Assembly (NCBI RefSeq): GCF_013394595.1
Contig: NZ_CP053348.1
Location: 3,064,001-3,128,000 of the forward strand
DNA length: 64,000 bases
Direction: 5' to 3'
Source of the DNA: Winogradskyella forsetii
Lineage (GTDB): Bacteria > Bacteroidota > Bacteroidia > Flavobacteriales > Flavobacteriaceae
Below are positions 1-8,276 of the stretch, one piece after another. The notes beneath the pieces are model-generated. The model was not told the DNA's origin. It saw only the letters and a program-made list of their open reading frames with translations, and did not search any database. How positions within the stretch are numbered: position 1 is the stretch's first letter; each line of letters begins with the position of its first letter. A program made the position numbers and the translations under genes.

Positions 1-132
1 CGTGATGATTTGAGCAACGGCAATTCGAAAATGACCGCAGAAGACATCCGAAGAGAAGAAGGTAAACATCTCAACTCCATTCTCAACGAAATACAATATG
101 GTATGTATAGAGATTGGGCACAACAGAATTAA
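1..132 (+). CDS. C-terminal end of an unrecognised protein
   Basis: An open frame enters from the left edge and ends at TAA 130-132, giving 43 residues that end in YRDWAQQN. The segment is charged and likely helical (EDIRREEGKHLNSIL), without a membrane segment or a recognisable motif. It is followed at once by a strong bidirectional terminator, which supports it being a real gene end. No function can be assigned from this fragment. Confidence 0.6.
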   Translation, partial: RDDLSNGNSKMTAEDIRREEGKHLNSILNEIQYGMYRDWAQQN

Positions 133-142
133 ACTGCTCGAC

Positions 143-182
143 AAAAAAAAATTAACCGATATGTCTCGGTTGATTTTTTTTT
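143..182. terminator. Bidirectional rho-independent terminator
   Basis: The perfect stem AACCGA (154-159) / TCGGTT (166-171) has a 6-base loop. It is preceded by an A run and followed by a run of nine T. It lies between two convergent genes, so it can end transcription from both sides. Confidence 0.8.
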
Positions 183-191
183 GACGCTGTT

Positions 192-782
192 TTATATTGT
201 CTTAACGGTATAATGAATAGGTTTAAATGTACCGCCATTACTATCTTCTGCCGAACATGCCGTTAAGCACACCAACAAATCCATTTGAGCTACAAATTGA
301 ACATAGTCTCCTGCTATGGAATTTGGAGGTAATACTGAAATTTTTCCGTCAGAATCAAACTGAACGTTCATAAAAATATTGAATGCCGTTGGGATATCAT
401 CAATTGTAATGCCGTACGGTTTTAGATTTTTTGAAAGATTATTGAGGCAGCTGGGATGTTCTTCCTTACAATTGTACATAATCTCAAAAGTTTCCTTACT
501 GCATGGTGCCAATAGAAAATCATTCCGTCCATTGGTATCTTCATTAATTTCAACCATTTTTTGTGAGCGGTTGCTCCACAGAAAATTCCCTGTTGATAGT
601 AATATGGACTCTTCAAAATCCATAGTTTTGCCTGAAGATAATTTCTCTTTGTAATCATTTGCATTGAACAATACCATATCGCTAACTTGTTGCCCCATGG
701 GATCAATAACCGTTAGCACTTCGCCTTTGTTGAGTTTAAAGGCTTTTGCTGTTTGCCTTTCTATTTTATTCACTGCTTTCAT
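192..782 (-). CDS. DUF1989 / urea carboxylase-associated family protein
   Basis: A cytoplasmic protein of 196 residues from the ATG at 782-780. It matches the DUF1989 family (urea carboxylase-associated protein) by the segment IDPMGQQVSDM near the N terminus, the APCSKETFEIM segment with nearby Cys and His residues (CKEEHPSC), and NIFMNV. The family's biochemistry is poorly defined; members are often linked to urea, guanidine or amino-acid nitrogen metabolism. The ATG at 788 would add two residues, but the one at 782 forms an ATGA overlap with the stop of the upstream YqcI/YcgG gene. The two are therefore very likely co-translated and may act in one pathway. Confidence 0.8.
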   Translation of the reverse strand: MKAVNKIERQTAKAFKLNKGEVLTVIDPMGQQVSDMVLFNANDYKEKLSSGKTMDFEESILLSTGNFLWSNRSQKMVEINEDTNGRNDFLLAPCSKETFEIMYNCKEEHPSCLNNLSKNLKPYGITIDDIPTAFNIFMNVQFDSDGKISVLPPNSIAGDYVQFVAQMDLLVCLTACSAEDSNGGTFKPIHYTVKTI

Positions 783-1465
783 GCCCATTGGGATTTAGAT
801 TGAAACGGGCATTTCCAGTCGGAATCCACTACCCTTCCACTATACTGCTTGGCTTCAGAATCATTTCCGAAATCTTTTAGCACAGGATTTATGGTGCCTT
901 GCAGTTTTTTGTCACGTTTTCGTATTCGTTTTTTCACTGTTTTATAGGTTCCCATTTCTCGCAACCTTTCAAACTGCCAGTGTAAATTAAATACAATGGT
1001 AGTGCATGGTGCCTGTCTTGCCTTGCGAGAACTGTTGGGATGCAGCCCAACTATATAAAATGCTTTTCCATTAAGGCTAAAACTAAAATTAGTGTCCTCA
1101 GGATTTTCACTTACCGTTACGTCCCATTCCGTATCGTCTAAATAATGTAACTTTTGGAGGGTTTGCCATAAGGATTTTTCAAAATCGATTTCGGTTTCAA
1201 AATGGTTATTCGGAAAAACAGCGATGAACGATTCAAAGGTGTTAGAATCAAAGTTGTATTGGTTTATATATGTTTTCAAATCATCCATTAAAGAGCTTAA
1301 CGACGTCTCTTTTTCTATATCTTCATAAATCTTTAAATGATAGTTTTCTTGTAAAAAAACGGTTTTTGCCATAATGCAAGGATGCTTTTGCTTCAAGATG
1401 AATGTTTTATATTCAGATTCCAATTCCGTTTGAAAATCTTCAGTTATAATTGTGTCAAATGGCAT
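779..1465 (-). CDS. YqcI/YcgG family protein (GntA-like heme enzyme family)
   Basis: A soluble protein of 228 residues with the two signature segments of the YqcI/YcgG family: KHPCIMAK (residues 27-34) and a His-containing HPNSSRKARQAP (142-153). Part of this family is the heme-dependent pre-guanitoxin N-hydroxylase GntA, which hydroxylates a guanidine nitrogen. The substrate here is unknown and should not be assumed to be a toxin precursor. The gene is first in a two-gene unit with the DUF1989 gene, coupled through ATGA. The sequence CAAAAATA at 1530-1537 reads as the -7-like box TATTTTTG on the minus strand, 65 bases upstream. Confidence 0.75.
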   Translation of the reverse strand: MPFDTIITEDFQTELESEYKTFILKQKHPCIMAKTVFLQENYHLKIYEDIEKETSLSSLMDDLKTYINQYNFDSNTFESFIAVFPNNHFETEIDFEKSLWQTLQKLHYLDDTEWDVTVSENPEDTNFSFSLNGKAFYIVGLHPNSSRKARQAPCTTIVFNLHWQFERLREMGTYKTVKKRIRKRDKKLQGTINPVLKDFGNDSEAKQYSGRVVDSDWKCPFQSKSQWA

Positions 1466-1698
1466 CAGTCTAAAATCTAATTAAAATTGATATAATCTTT
1501 TCATGATTGAAACACTTCAATCCATATGTCAAAAATATAAGGACTAAATAAAATTCCCTTACTCCATTAAATGAATGATTGACGCATTTAATTTAATGAA
1601 TTTCACCATTAAGAGTGTTGCCTAAATCAGTTATCATTTCGAGCATAAGAATTAACATTATAATTGCCTTTCAACTAAATTTCCTAAAAACAAGAATC

Positions 1699-2211
1699 AT
1701 GAATTTTGAAGACGCTATTTGGTTAATCATTTCCGTTCTAGGCATATTTTCGATAATAATTATTATCACAAGAATATTTGGGCTTAGAACTTTTGCAAAA
1801 ATGTCTAGTTTCGATTTTGCATCGACCATTGCTGTAGGTTCAGTGTTAGCTTCCATTATTTTGAACAACGATTATTCATTAATGAAAGGTGCCATAGCTT
1901 TAGCAACTATTATTGCTTTTCAGACACTCTTCTCTTTTTTGGTTAGAAAAAACGATAGCTTTAAAAAGCTCTTTACCAACAAGCCACAATTGGTTATGTA
2001 CAATGGAAAAATCCTCTATAATAAATTGAAACGTTGCAACATTGGTAAGGATGACCTAATAGCAAAATTAAGAGAAGCCAATGTGCATAAGTTTAATGAC
2101 GTAAAAGCGGTGATTTTTGAGAGTACTGGCGATATTTCTGTTATTCACAATAGTGAAGATTTGGATATGGAGAGGGAAATGTTAACTGACGTAGATACAA
2201 GCGATGTTTGA
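1699..2211 (+). CDS. DUF421 (YetF-like) membrane protein
   Basis: A protein of 170 residues with hydrophobic N-terminal segments (roughly residues 5-25 and 40-60, then another at 68-85), followed by a soluble C-terminal domain. The segment KMSSFDFASTIAVGS is characteristic of the DUF421/YetF family, whose function is uncertain. The open frame extends upstream to 1615, but the ATG at 1699 gives the family's usual N terminus and is preferred. The stop overlaps the start of the next membrane-protein gene by 8 bases, so the two are probably co-translated. Confidence 0.75.
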   Translation: MNFEDAIWLIISVLGIFSIIIIITRIFGLRTFAKMSSFDFASTIAVGSVLASIILNNDYSLMKGAIALATIIAFQTLFSFLVRKNDSFKKLFTNKPQLVMYNGKILYNKLKRCNIGKDDLIAKLREANVHKFNDVKAVIFESTGDISVIHNSEDLDMEREMLTDVDTSDV

Positions 2212-2770
2212 TTTTTTAAAAAGTAATAAAAACGCCATTTATGGAGGTGTCATTGCCACATTATTTACTGGTGCAGGTATATTTCTTTTAGGTAATGTTA
2301 CGGGTTACGAAGCAAAACATTTGTTAAAAGTTTCGCTAAGCGGTCTTAACATGCTTTGCAATACAATTGTCTTGGCTTCCGCAACTATTTTAGCCCTTCT
2401 TCTAACATTACTAAGTGTGAGTTTTGGTTCAAAGAACACCTTAAGAAAAAAGCATTACAAACAGGTGTTAAGCATTGCAAAATTCGACGTTATTCTATTT
2501 ATTTCCGCGCTAATTTTATTTCAATTTTTTAATATACCCATTATAGAATCAGATGAAGTACCAACAAACTGGTACAAAATTATTTATTGGACTACACTTG
2601 GCTCAACCTCAGTTATTAGCGGCATGATGATTACAGTAATCTTAATGCTTTACAATGCAGTCACTAATATCATTGCTATCATAGGTTTAGACGAAGACCA
2701 TCATTTAATTTCTGAAGATGAAGTTGATGAAAAAATTGATGAAGAAAAAGAGAAAATGGAAGACGAATGA
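2204..2770 (+). CDS. Membrane protein of unknown function
   Basis: A protein of 188 residues with four likely transmembrane segments (about residues 14-34, 50-72, 95-115 and 130-158) and an acidic, Lys/Glu-rich tail (EDEVDEKIDEEKEKMEDE). No enzymatic motif is visible. It overlaps the DUF421 gene by 8 bases and is followed 25 bases later by the photolyase start, so the three may form one transcript. The pairing with DUF421 suggests a joint membrane role, which is inference only. Confidence 0.65.
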   Translation: MFDFLKSNKNAIYGGVIATLFTGAGIFLLGNVTGYEAKHLLKVSLSGLNMLCNTIVLASATILALLLTLLSVSFGSKNTLRKKHYKQVLSIAKFDVILFISALILFQFFNIPIIESDEVPTNWYKIIYWTTLGSTSVISGMMITVILMLYNAVTNIIAIIGLDEDHHLISEDEVDEKIDEEKEKMEDE

Positions 2771-2795
2771 TCTAAAAAAAACAACATTTCAAATT

Positions 2796-4204
2796 ATGAA
2801 AACAGGCTTAGTATGGTTTAAAAATGATTTAAGATTACACGATAACGAAGCCTTGTGTGCTGCCATCGCCGAATGCGATGAACTTGTTTTATGCTATAGT
2901 GTTGAACCCTTTTGGTTTGAAAATTTGCCCCTCGATTTTAAAAAAGCAAATACTAATCGGTTTAAGTTTTTAGAGCAATCCATCAGTAATCTTCAGAAAA
3001 ACCTCGAAGCTATTGACGGACATCTCATTATTGGCAATAGAGGTGCTGTTATTGACATTCCGAAGCTTATTAAAATATTTCATATTTCAACAATTTATGC
3101 CGAACAAGAATATGCAAAGGAAGAAGAGGATCTCATTCGAAATTTGAAAAACGTCCTACCAGATATCGACTTTCAATTGTACTGGGGAAAAACGTTTTAT
3201 CATATTGATGATATTCCGTTTTCAATAGCGGATATTCCTTTAACTAGCAAAGCGTATCGCATTCCCACTTCAAAGGAAAGCTCACCACGCCCAACTTTTA
3301 AAGCACCAGAAAATATTAACGCACATCCTGATGCAACATCGAACAAATTTCCAGATTATAAATTATTTGGTTTCACGAAGGAAGCATATGAAGCTGCCAA
3401 ACCTTATTTGGAAGGTGGCGAAGACAAGGCTTTGGAACGTTTAAGATACTATACTTTTGAATCTGAATTATTAACAGGTTATCGTTGGTCTCGCAATCAA
3501 TCTATTGGTATGGATTATAGTTCTAAATTTTCTCCATACTTGGCATTGGGCTGTATATCTGCACGCTTAATTTATGAAGCGATTAAAGATTATGAAGAGA
3601 AAATAAAGAAAAACCAAAGTACGTGGTGGCTCGTTTTTGAATTAGTTTGGCGTGATTATTTTACCTTTAAAGGCATGCGTATGGGCAATGCTATATTCTT
3701 CACTAAAGGTTATAAAAATAAAACCATTGATTTTGAAAATGACACTAAAAAATTTGAAAGATGGAGAGCGGTAAAACCGGAATTCCATTTATCGATGCCC
3801 ATATGCGCCAACTTAACCAAACTGGTTACATGAGTAATCGTGGTCGTGTGAATTGCGCTAGTTATTTTGTAAGGGATTTAAATATTGACTGGACTTGGGG
3901 AGCCGCATATTTTGAAAGTAGATTAATAGATTACGACGTTAGCTCCAATTGGATGAATTGGCATATGCAGGCTTTTGAAATCTACTATACCAATCCTGTG
4001 CACCAAAGTTTGAAGTACAAGGCCAATGATTTTATAGCCAAATGGATTCCAGAATTAAAGCGTATAGATGACGATAGAATTCATGCGCCTTGGTTGTTTC
4101 CTGAGCTGTTGGCTGAGACCAATTATCCTGAGCCTATCGAAGTTTACAACAAATGGAATCGATCCATCAAAAGAATTAAAGACTCTGTTCTACTAAACGA
4201 TTAA
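2796..4204 (+). pseudogene. DASH-type photolyase/cryptochrome, frameshifted
   Basis: This would encode about 469 residues of the photolyase/cryptochrome family, which repairs UV pyrimidine dimers using FAD and light. The N-terminal part starts at ATG 2796 (VWFKNDLRLHDNEAL) and runs into the FAD domain (YRWSRNQSIG, SPYLALGCIS). The rest ([38 protein letters not shown]) continues in another frame from about 3765. The SNRGR and IDYDV segments fit the DASH class. The shift falls at AGATGGAGAGCGG, where adding one base restores the conserved Trp-x-x-Gly-x-Thr-Gly motif. It looks like a single-base loss: either a recent inactivation or an assembly error, since no other damage is seen. Confidence 0.85.
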
Positions 4205-4461
4205 TCTTCATTTTGCGTAAAAACGATATAAAGCATTATACTATTAAAAACAAAAGATATACCATTGGTGATGATGATGGGCCAATCATTTTTTAAAATG
4301 CCATAGACCGTCCAAAGACCAACGCCCACACATAAAATCACGAACATATAAGGACTTACATCCTTAACTTTTTTAGTTGTAATCGCTTTATATATTTGAG
4401 GTAATACGGCTATGGTCGTAAAGACTCCAGCTGCAGTTCCTATGATACCTTCGATATTCAT
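4201..4461 (-). CDS. SemiSWEET family sugar transporter
   Basis: An 86-residue protein with three predicted membrane helices, the single triple-helix bundle of SemiSWEET (MtN3/PQ-loop) proteins. The PQ signature is visible in VLPQIYKA (residues 19-26), and the conserved stretch after it reads [10 protein letters not shown]. SemiSWEETs dimerise to move small sugars across the inner membrane; the substrate here cannot be inferred. The gene ends over the last 4 bases of the convergent photolyase and is separated by 2 bases from the antiporter gene upstream, suggesting co-transcription. Confidence 0.85.
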   Translation of the reverse strand: MNIEGIIGTAAGVFTTIAVLPQIYKAITTKKVKDVSPYMFVILCVGVGLWTVYGILKNDWPIIITNGISFVFNSIMLYIVFTQNED

Positions 4462-4463
4462 AA

Positions 4464-5693
4464 TTAATCCTCAATTTTTTCCGTACTCCGTTTTACTGAA
4501 ATGCCGTGCACTAAAATAGATATCAAAATTACCAGAGCTACGATAGAGTAAATCGTATTAAGGTTTTCAAAATCCCCGTGTTTTATGGCATAAGTAAGAT
4601 AGAATACCGACCCAATGCCCCTAATTCCGAAAAACGAAATGGCCAATTTTTTCTTTTTGCTCAAATTTGTTCCAAACAGTGCTACGTATCCTAAAATGGG
4701 TCGTAATAAAATTACTAACAGCACACTAAAAATAATTGTAGGAAGGGTAGTAAAGTTTAAAATACCCGCCACTACGGAACCTCCAAAGAATATCATCCAA
4801 AAAACAATAAGGAATTTTTCGACATTAGTTATAAAGTGCAGATTGGGATCACTTAAATGTTTTTGTCCATCAGTGTGTTGGTGATAATTGGCAAACAAAC
4901 CAGCAAAAAATACACTCATAAACCCATACGATTTCAACAATTCTGCAATGCCATACGCTAATAACGTTAATGAAATTGCCACAAAAGCTTGATGAATTTT
5001 ACGCTCTAACCGCTCAGAAAGTTTTTGGGTTAAAAAACTATAAGCATAACCTATAGCAATACCTACTAAAACACCAATGACCACTTTATAAACCACATAA
5101 AAACTAAGCCATTCTTTCCATTGTTCGGCTTGCAGTGTGTCATTTTTCGACCATATAATTGCTAAGAATACAAAAGGAAAAGCTAAACCATCGTTAAGAC
5201 CAGCTTCGGCCGTCAGATTATATTGTACTCCGACATTTTTATCAGATTTTGATTGCTTTTTGTTTAATTGAATTTCTGATGCCAATGCAGGATCTGTTGG
5301 TGCCAAAACTGCTGCCAACAATAAAGCTACGTGTCCTTCAAACCCTAAAATATTGTATGAAATCAAAAAAACGGCGACTATAAATAATGGCATCGTTATG
5401 CCTAGAAGTCGCAATGGATTTCGCCATTCTTTCCAAGAATAATTGAGTCCAATTTTAAGGCCTGCCACCATTAGACTAATAATTACCACTAATTCTGAAA
5501 ACCGAAGCGCAAGATCGACAGGCCATACAGGATCTGGCCATGGTAATGGCGTATTGAGATAATAGAGAATACCACCAAAAAGTAGTAGAGGAATCGTAAA
5601 ACTTATTTTAAATCGTTTTAGTAGAATAGGTAAAAAACTTGCAAATAGCGATGTGACACCTATAATTACTAAAATGACGAAATACGAATCCAT
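4464..5693 (-). CDS. Cation:proton antiporter (CPA1, NhaP-type)
   Basis: A 409-residue, strongly hydrophobic protein with about twelve membrane segments, of the usual CPA1 length. The motif LAPTDPALASE and the later AEAGLNDGLAFPF are typical of NhaP-type Na+/H+ or K+/H+ antiporters, with the Asn-Asp pair of the transport site in LNDG. It probably takes part in sodium or pH homeostasis, as expected for a marine bacterium. The ion is not determined by the sequence. It is transcribed together with the SemiSWEET gene 2 bases downstream. Confidence 0.85.
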   Translation of the reverse strand: MDSYFVILVIIGVTSLFASFLPILLKRFKISFTIPLLLFGGILYYLNTPLPWPDPVWPVDLALRFSELVVIISLMVAGLKIGLNYSWKEWRNPLRLLGITMPLFIVAVFLISYNILGFEGHVALLLAAVLAPTDPALASEIQLNKKQSKSDKNVGVQYNLTAEAGLNDGLAFPFVFLAIIWSKNDTLQAEQWKEWLSFYVVYKVVIGVLVGIAIGYAYSFLTQKLSERLERKIHQAFVAISLTLLAYGIAELLKSYGFMSVFFAGLFANYHQHTDGQKHLSDPNLHFITNVEKFLIVFWMIFFGGSVVAGILNFTTLPTIIFSVLLVILLRPILGYVALFGTNLSKKKKLAISFFGIRGIGSVFYLTYAIKHGDFENLNTIYSIVALVILISILVHGISVKRSTEKIED

Positions 5694-5835
5694 AATGGGT
5701 TTTTAACGCTTATAATAAGATGTTATTCAAATTGTATCACCGCAAAGTCCAACAATTAATTCAAATAAATTAACACATACCCTTCAAATTCTAACGTTTT
5801 AAAAAATTGAATTTGACTTTCAAAAGCCTGATACC

Positions 5836-6816
5836 TTAGTCAATATAACCCTTCTCACGCATCCAATCATCATTAAACATTTTGCCCACATAACGGCTGC
5901 CATGATCGTGAAATAAAACCACGACGACATCGTTGGGTTTAAAATGTTCTTTTAATTGCAGTACGCCTTTTATGGCTGCTCCTGCAGAATTCCCCAAAAA
6001 CATGCCTTCTTCCTTGGCTAATTTTTGGGTGTAAACCGCAGCATCTTTATCGGTAACTTTGGTAAAACCATCTATGATTTCAAAATTAACGTTTTCTGGT
6101 AGAATATCTTCACCAATACCTTCAGTTACATAAGGATAGATTTCCTTTTCATCGAAAATCCCTGTTTCGTGATATTTCTTAAATACAGAACCATAGGTAT
6201 CAATGCCCCAAACCTTAATATTTGGGTTTTGTTCCTTTAGGTATTTTCCAACACCAGAAATAGTACCACCTGTACCCACACCAACCACAAAATGCGTGAT
6301 TTTACCATCGGTTTGTTTCCAGATTTCAGGGCCTGTACTTTGATAATGGGCTTTGGTGTTACTCAGATTGTCGTATTGATTAACATACCAGGAGTTTGGT
6401 GTTTCTTGCCCTAATCGTTTTGAAACGGAATAATAACTGCGCGGATCGGTTGGTTCCACATCAGTTGGACACACCACTACCTCGGCGCCTACTGCTCTAA
6501 GAATGTCCATTTTTTCTTTAGACTGTTTATCGCTAATTACAAAAATGCACTTGTAGCCTTTCACAATTGCTGCAAGTGCTAATCCCATTCCTGTGTTTCC
6601 TGAGGTGCCTTCAATAATGGTGCCTCCAGGTTTTAGACGACCATCAGCTTCTGCATCCTCAATCATCTGCACTGCCATTCGATCCTTAACGGAATTTCCT
6701 GGGTTAAAAGTTTCGTATTTTGAGAGTACTAAACAAGGTAAGTCTTCCACTAGTTTGTTCATTTTAACCAATGGTGTGTTTCCTATTGTACCTAATATAT
6801 TTTCTGCGTAATCCAT
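5836..6816 (-). CDS. PLP-dependent cysteine synthase / CBS-like enzyme
   Basis: A 326-residue fold-type II PLP enzyme. The PLP lysine is K44 in NPGNSVKDRM, the substrate loop is EGTSGNTGMG (69-78) and the phosphate-binding loop is GVGTGGTISG. The family covers O-acetylserine sulfhydrylases and cystathionine beta-synthases. The length without a C-terminal CBS domain and the start (ENILGTIGNTPLVKMN) resemble bacterial CBS-like cysteine synthases. It makes cysteine or cystathionine in the cytoplasm; which one cannot be decided here. A perfect -7 box lies 20 bases upstream. Confidence 0.88.
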   Translation of the reverse strand: MDYAENILGTIGNTPLVKMNKLVEDLPCLVLSKYETFNPGNSVKDRMAVQMIEDAEADGRLKPGGTIIEGTSGNTGMGLALAAIVKGYKCIFVISDKQSKEKMDILRAVGAEVVVCPTDVEPTDPRSYYSVSKRLGQETPNSWYVNQYDNLSNTKAHYQSTGPEIWKQTDGKITHFVVGVGTGGTISGVGKYLKEQNPNIKVWGIDTYGSVFKKYHETGIFDEKEIYPYVTEGIGEDILPENVNFEIIDGFTKVTDKDAAVYTQKLAKEEGMFLGNSAGAAIKGVLQLKEHFKPNDVVVVLFHDHGSRYVGKMFNDDWMREKGYID

Positions 6817-6835
6817 AGTTGTTTTTTCGAAAGTG

Positions 6836-6843
6836 CAAAGTTA
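6836..6843 (-). promoter_or_regulatory. Putative -7 box of the cysteine synthase-like gene
   Basis: CAAAGTTA reads TAACTTTG on the minus strand, a full match to the Bacteroidota -7 consensus TAnnTTTG, 20 bases upstream of the ATG. A TTTG at 6873-6870 could serve as the -33 element, but its spacing is rather long. Confidence 0.45.
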
Positions 6844-6904
6844 CGTTAAATGTTATGTAATGGAAAACACAAATTTCAAATACAAAAAACTAAATTCCAA
6901 AGTT

Positions 6905-7024
6905 GTTCTGTTACACAAAGAGACACCAAGGCGACACTAAGATTCACAGAGAGATTACCTTAAACTAAAAACCAATCTTTCCAAATTAATCTATATCGCG
7001 ACTTTGAACTGAAGACTATGGACT
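6905..7024. repeat. Intergenic low-complexity repeat tract
   Basis: This gene-free stretch holds degenerate CACAAAG/CACCAAG-type repeats (about 6915-6955), followed by three seven-base units TTGAACT, GAAGACT, ATGGACT (7004-7024). Both kinds recur elsewhere in the window. No open frame or clear terminator is visible. Confidence 0.5.
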
Positions 7025-7034
7025 GCTTACTTTT

Positions 7035-8267
7035 TCAGTCGAACCGAATCGCCTTTACGGGCGAAATCTTAGAAATTATTACGGAAGGAATCAACAGCAT
7101 TAGCAAACAGGCTACAAACGTTCCGATATTAAGTATGATGATATAATCCCAACTGATGTAAACTGGTGCATTACTTACATAATAAGTGTCTGGATTTAGC
7201 GGAAATAGTTTAAAATACTTCTGTGCAAACAACAAGCCTAAACCAATAATATTTCCCCAAAGCAACCCTAAACCAATTAGGTAAGAAGCGTTGTATAGAA
7301 ATACTTTTCTGATGGTCCAATTTGAGCTACCAAGCGCTTTTAAAATACCGATCATTTGGGTACGTTCCAGGATTAAAACCAACAATGCCGTAATCATATT
7401 AATCCCAGCAACGATAATCATAATGGCAATAATGCCATAAGTATTGTTGTCAAAAATCTTAATCCACTCGAAAATAGTATAGTATTTTCGCGTAATTGAA
7501 GTGGCATTCATTAAGGATGGAATAGCCTTATAAACTTCAACTGTTTTTTCTTCAATTTGGGAAAAATCATCAATAAAAACTTCAAAGTTTCCAATTTGGT
7601 CAGATTCCCATTTATTCAGACGTTGAATATGCCTTAAATCTGCAATCACAAATTTTTCATCGAGTTCTTGAAAACCCGAATTATAAATACCAACCACTTC
7701 AAAATTCATGATTCTAGGCAATCGATCGATTTGATCCGTAAATAAAGTTTGGAATTTATCGCCAATGTTGAAGCCCAAGCGATTAGCGAGATATTCTGAA
7801 ATTAAGACTTCTTCATTGCGCTCTTTTGTATAATCTGGCAATCGACCTTCAATTAAAAACTCTTTAAAATAATCCCAGTTATAATCCGCACCCACGCCTT
7901 TTACAACGACACCTTCAAAATCGGTTTCGGTTCTTATTACGGCAAATTTTGTGGCAACGGCCTGTATGTGTTTTATTCCTTCAACCGTATTAAAATTTGG
8001 ATAAAACTCTTGATTGATTGAAATGGGCACCTGAGATTCATCCGAGGCATTGGTATCGTAATTAGTGATTTCTATGTGACCGTTAAATGCCACAACCTTG
8101 TCTCTAATTTTCTGTTGTAAGCCCAAACCTGTCGCAATAGCAATCAACATTACAATGATACCAATAGCAATTGCTGCGATACCAATTTTAATTATTGGTG
8201 CCGAAACACTACTTTTATACGTTTTATTGCCAATTATACGTTTAGCTATAAATAACTCGAAATTCAA
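7035..8267 (-). CDS. FtsX-like ABC transporter permease (LolC/LolE type)
   Basis: A 410-residue permease with one membrane segment near the N terminus (about 25-48), a large extracytoplasmic domain, and three C-terminal segments (about 275-300, 320-345 and 370-395). This is the MacB/FtsX/LolCE topology. The start FIAKRIIGNKTYKSSVSAPI and the coupling region ERTQMIGILKALGSSNWTIR are typical of lipoprotein-releasing permeases. No ATPase gene lies next to it. The start codon is TTG (8267-8265), since no in-frame ATG fits the N terminus. The divergent namZ start is only 9 bases away, so the two promoters must overlap coding sequence. Confidence 0.82.
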   Translation of the reverse strand: MNFELFIAKRIIGNKTYKSSVSAPIIKIGIAAIAIGIIVMLIAIATGLGLQQKIRDKVVAFNGHIEITNYDTNASDESQVPISINQEFYPNFNTVEGIKHIQAVATKFAVIRTETDFEGVVVKGVGADYNWDYFKEFLIEGRLPDYTKERNEEVLISEYLANRLGFNIGDKFQTLFTDQIDRLPRIMNFEVVGIYNSGFQELDEKFVIADLRHIQRLNKWESDQIGNFEVFIDDFSQIEEKTVEVYKAIPSLMNATSITRKYYTIFEWIKIFDNNTYGIIAIMIIVAGINMITALLVLILERTQMIGILKALGSSNWTIRKVFLYNASYLIGLGLLWGNIIGLGLLFAQKYFKLFPLNPDTYYVSNAPVYISWDYIIILNIGTFVACLLMLLIPSVIISKISPVKAIRFD

Positions 8268-8276
8268 ACCTACTCT

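Noticed and set aside
2718..2795. Longer start for the photolyase
   Set aside because: The extra codons lie inside the preceding membrane-protein gene and are only Lys-rich; the ATG at 2796 gives the family N terminus.
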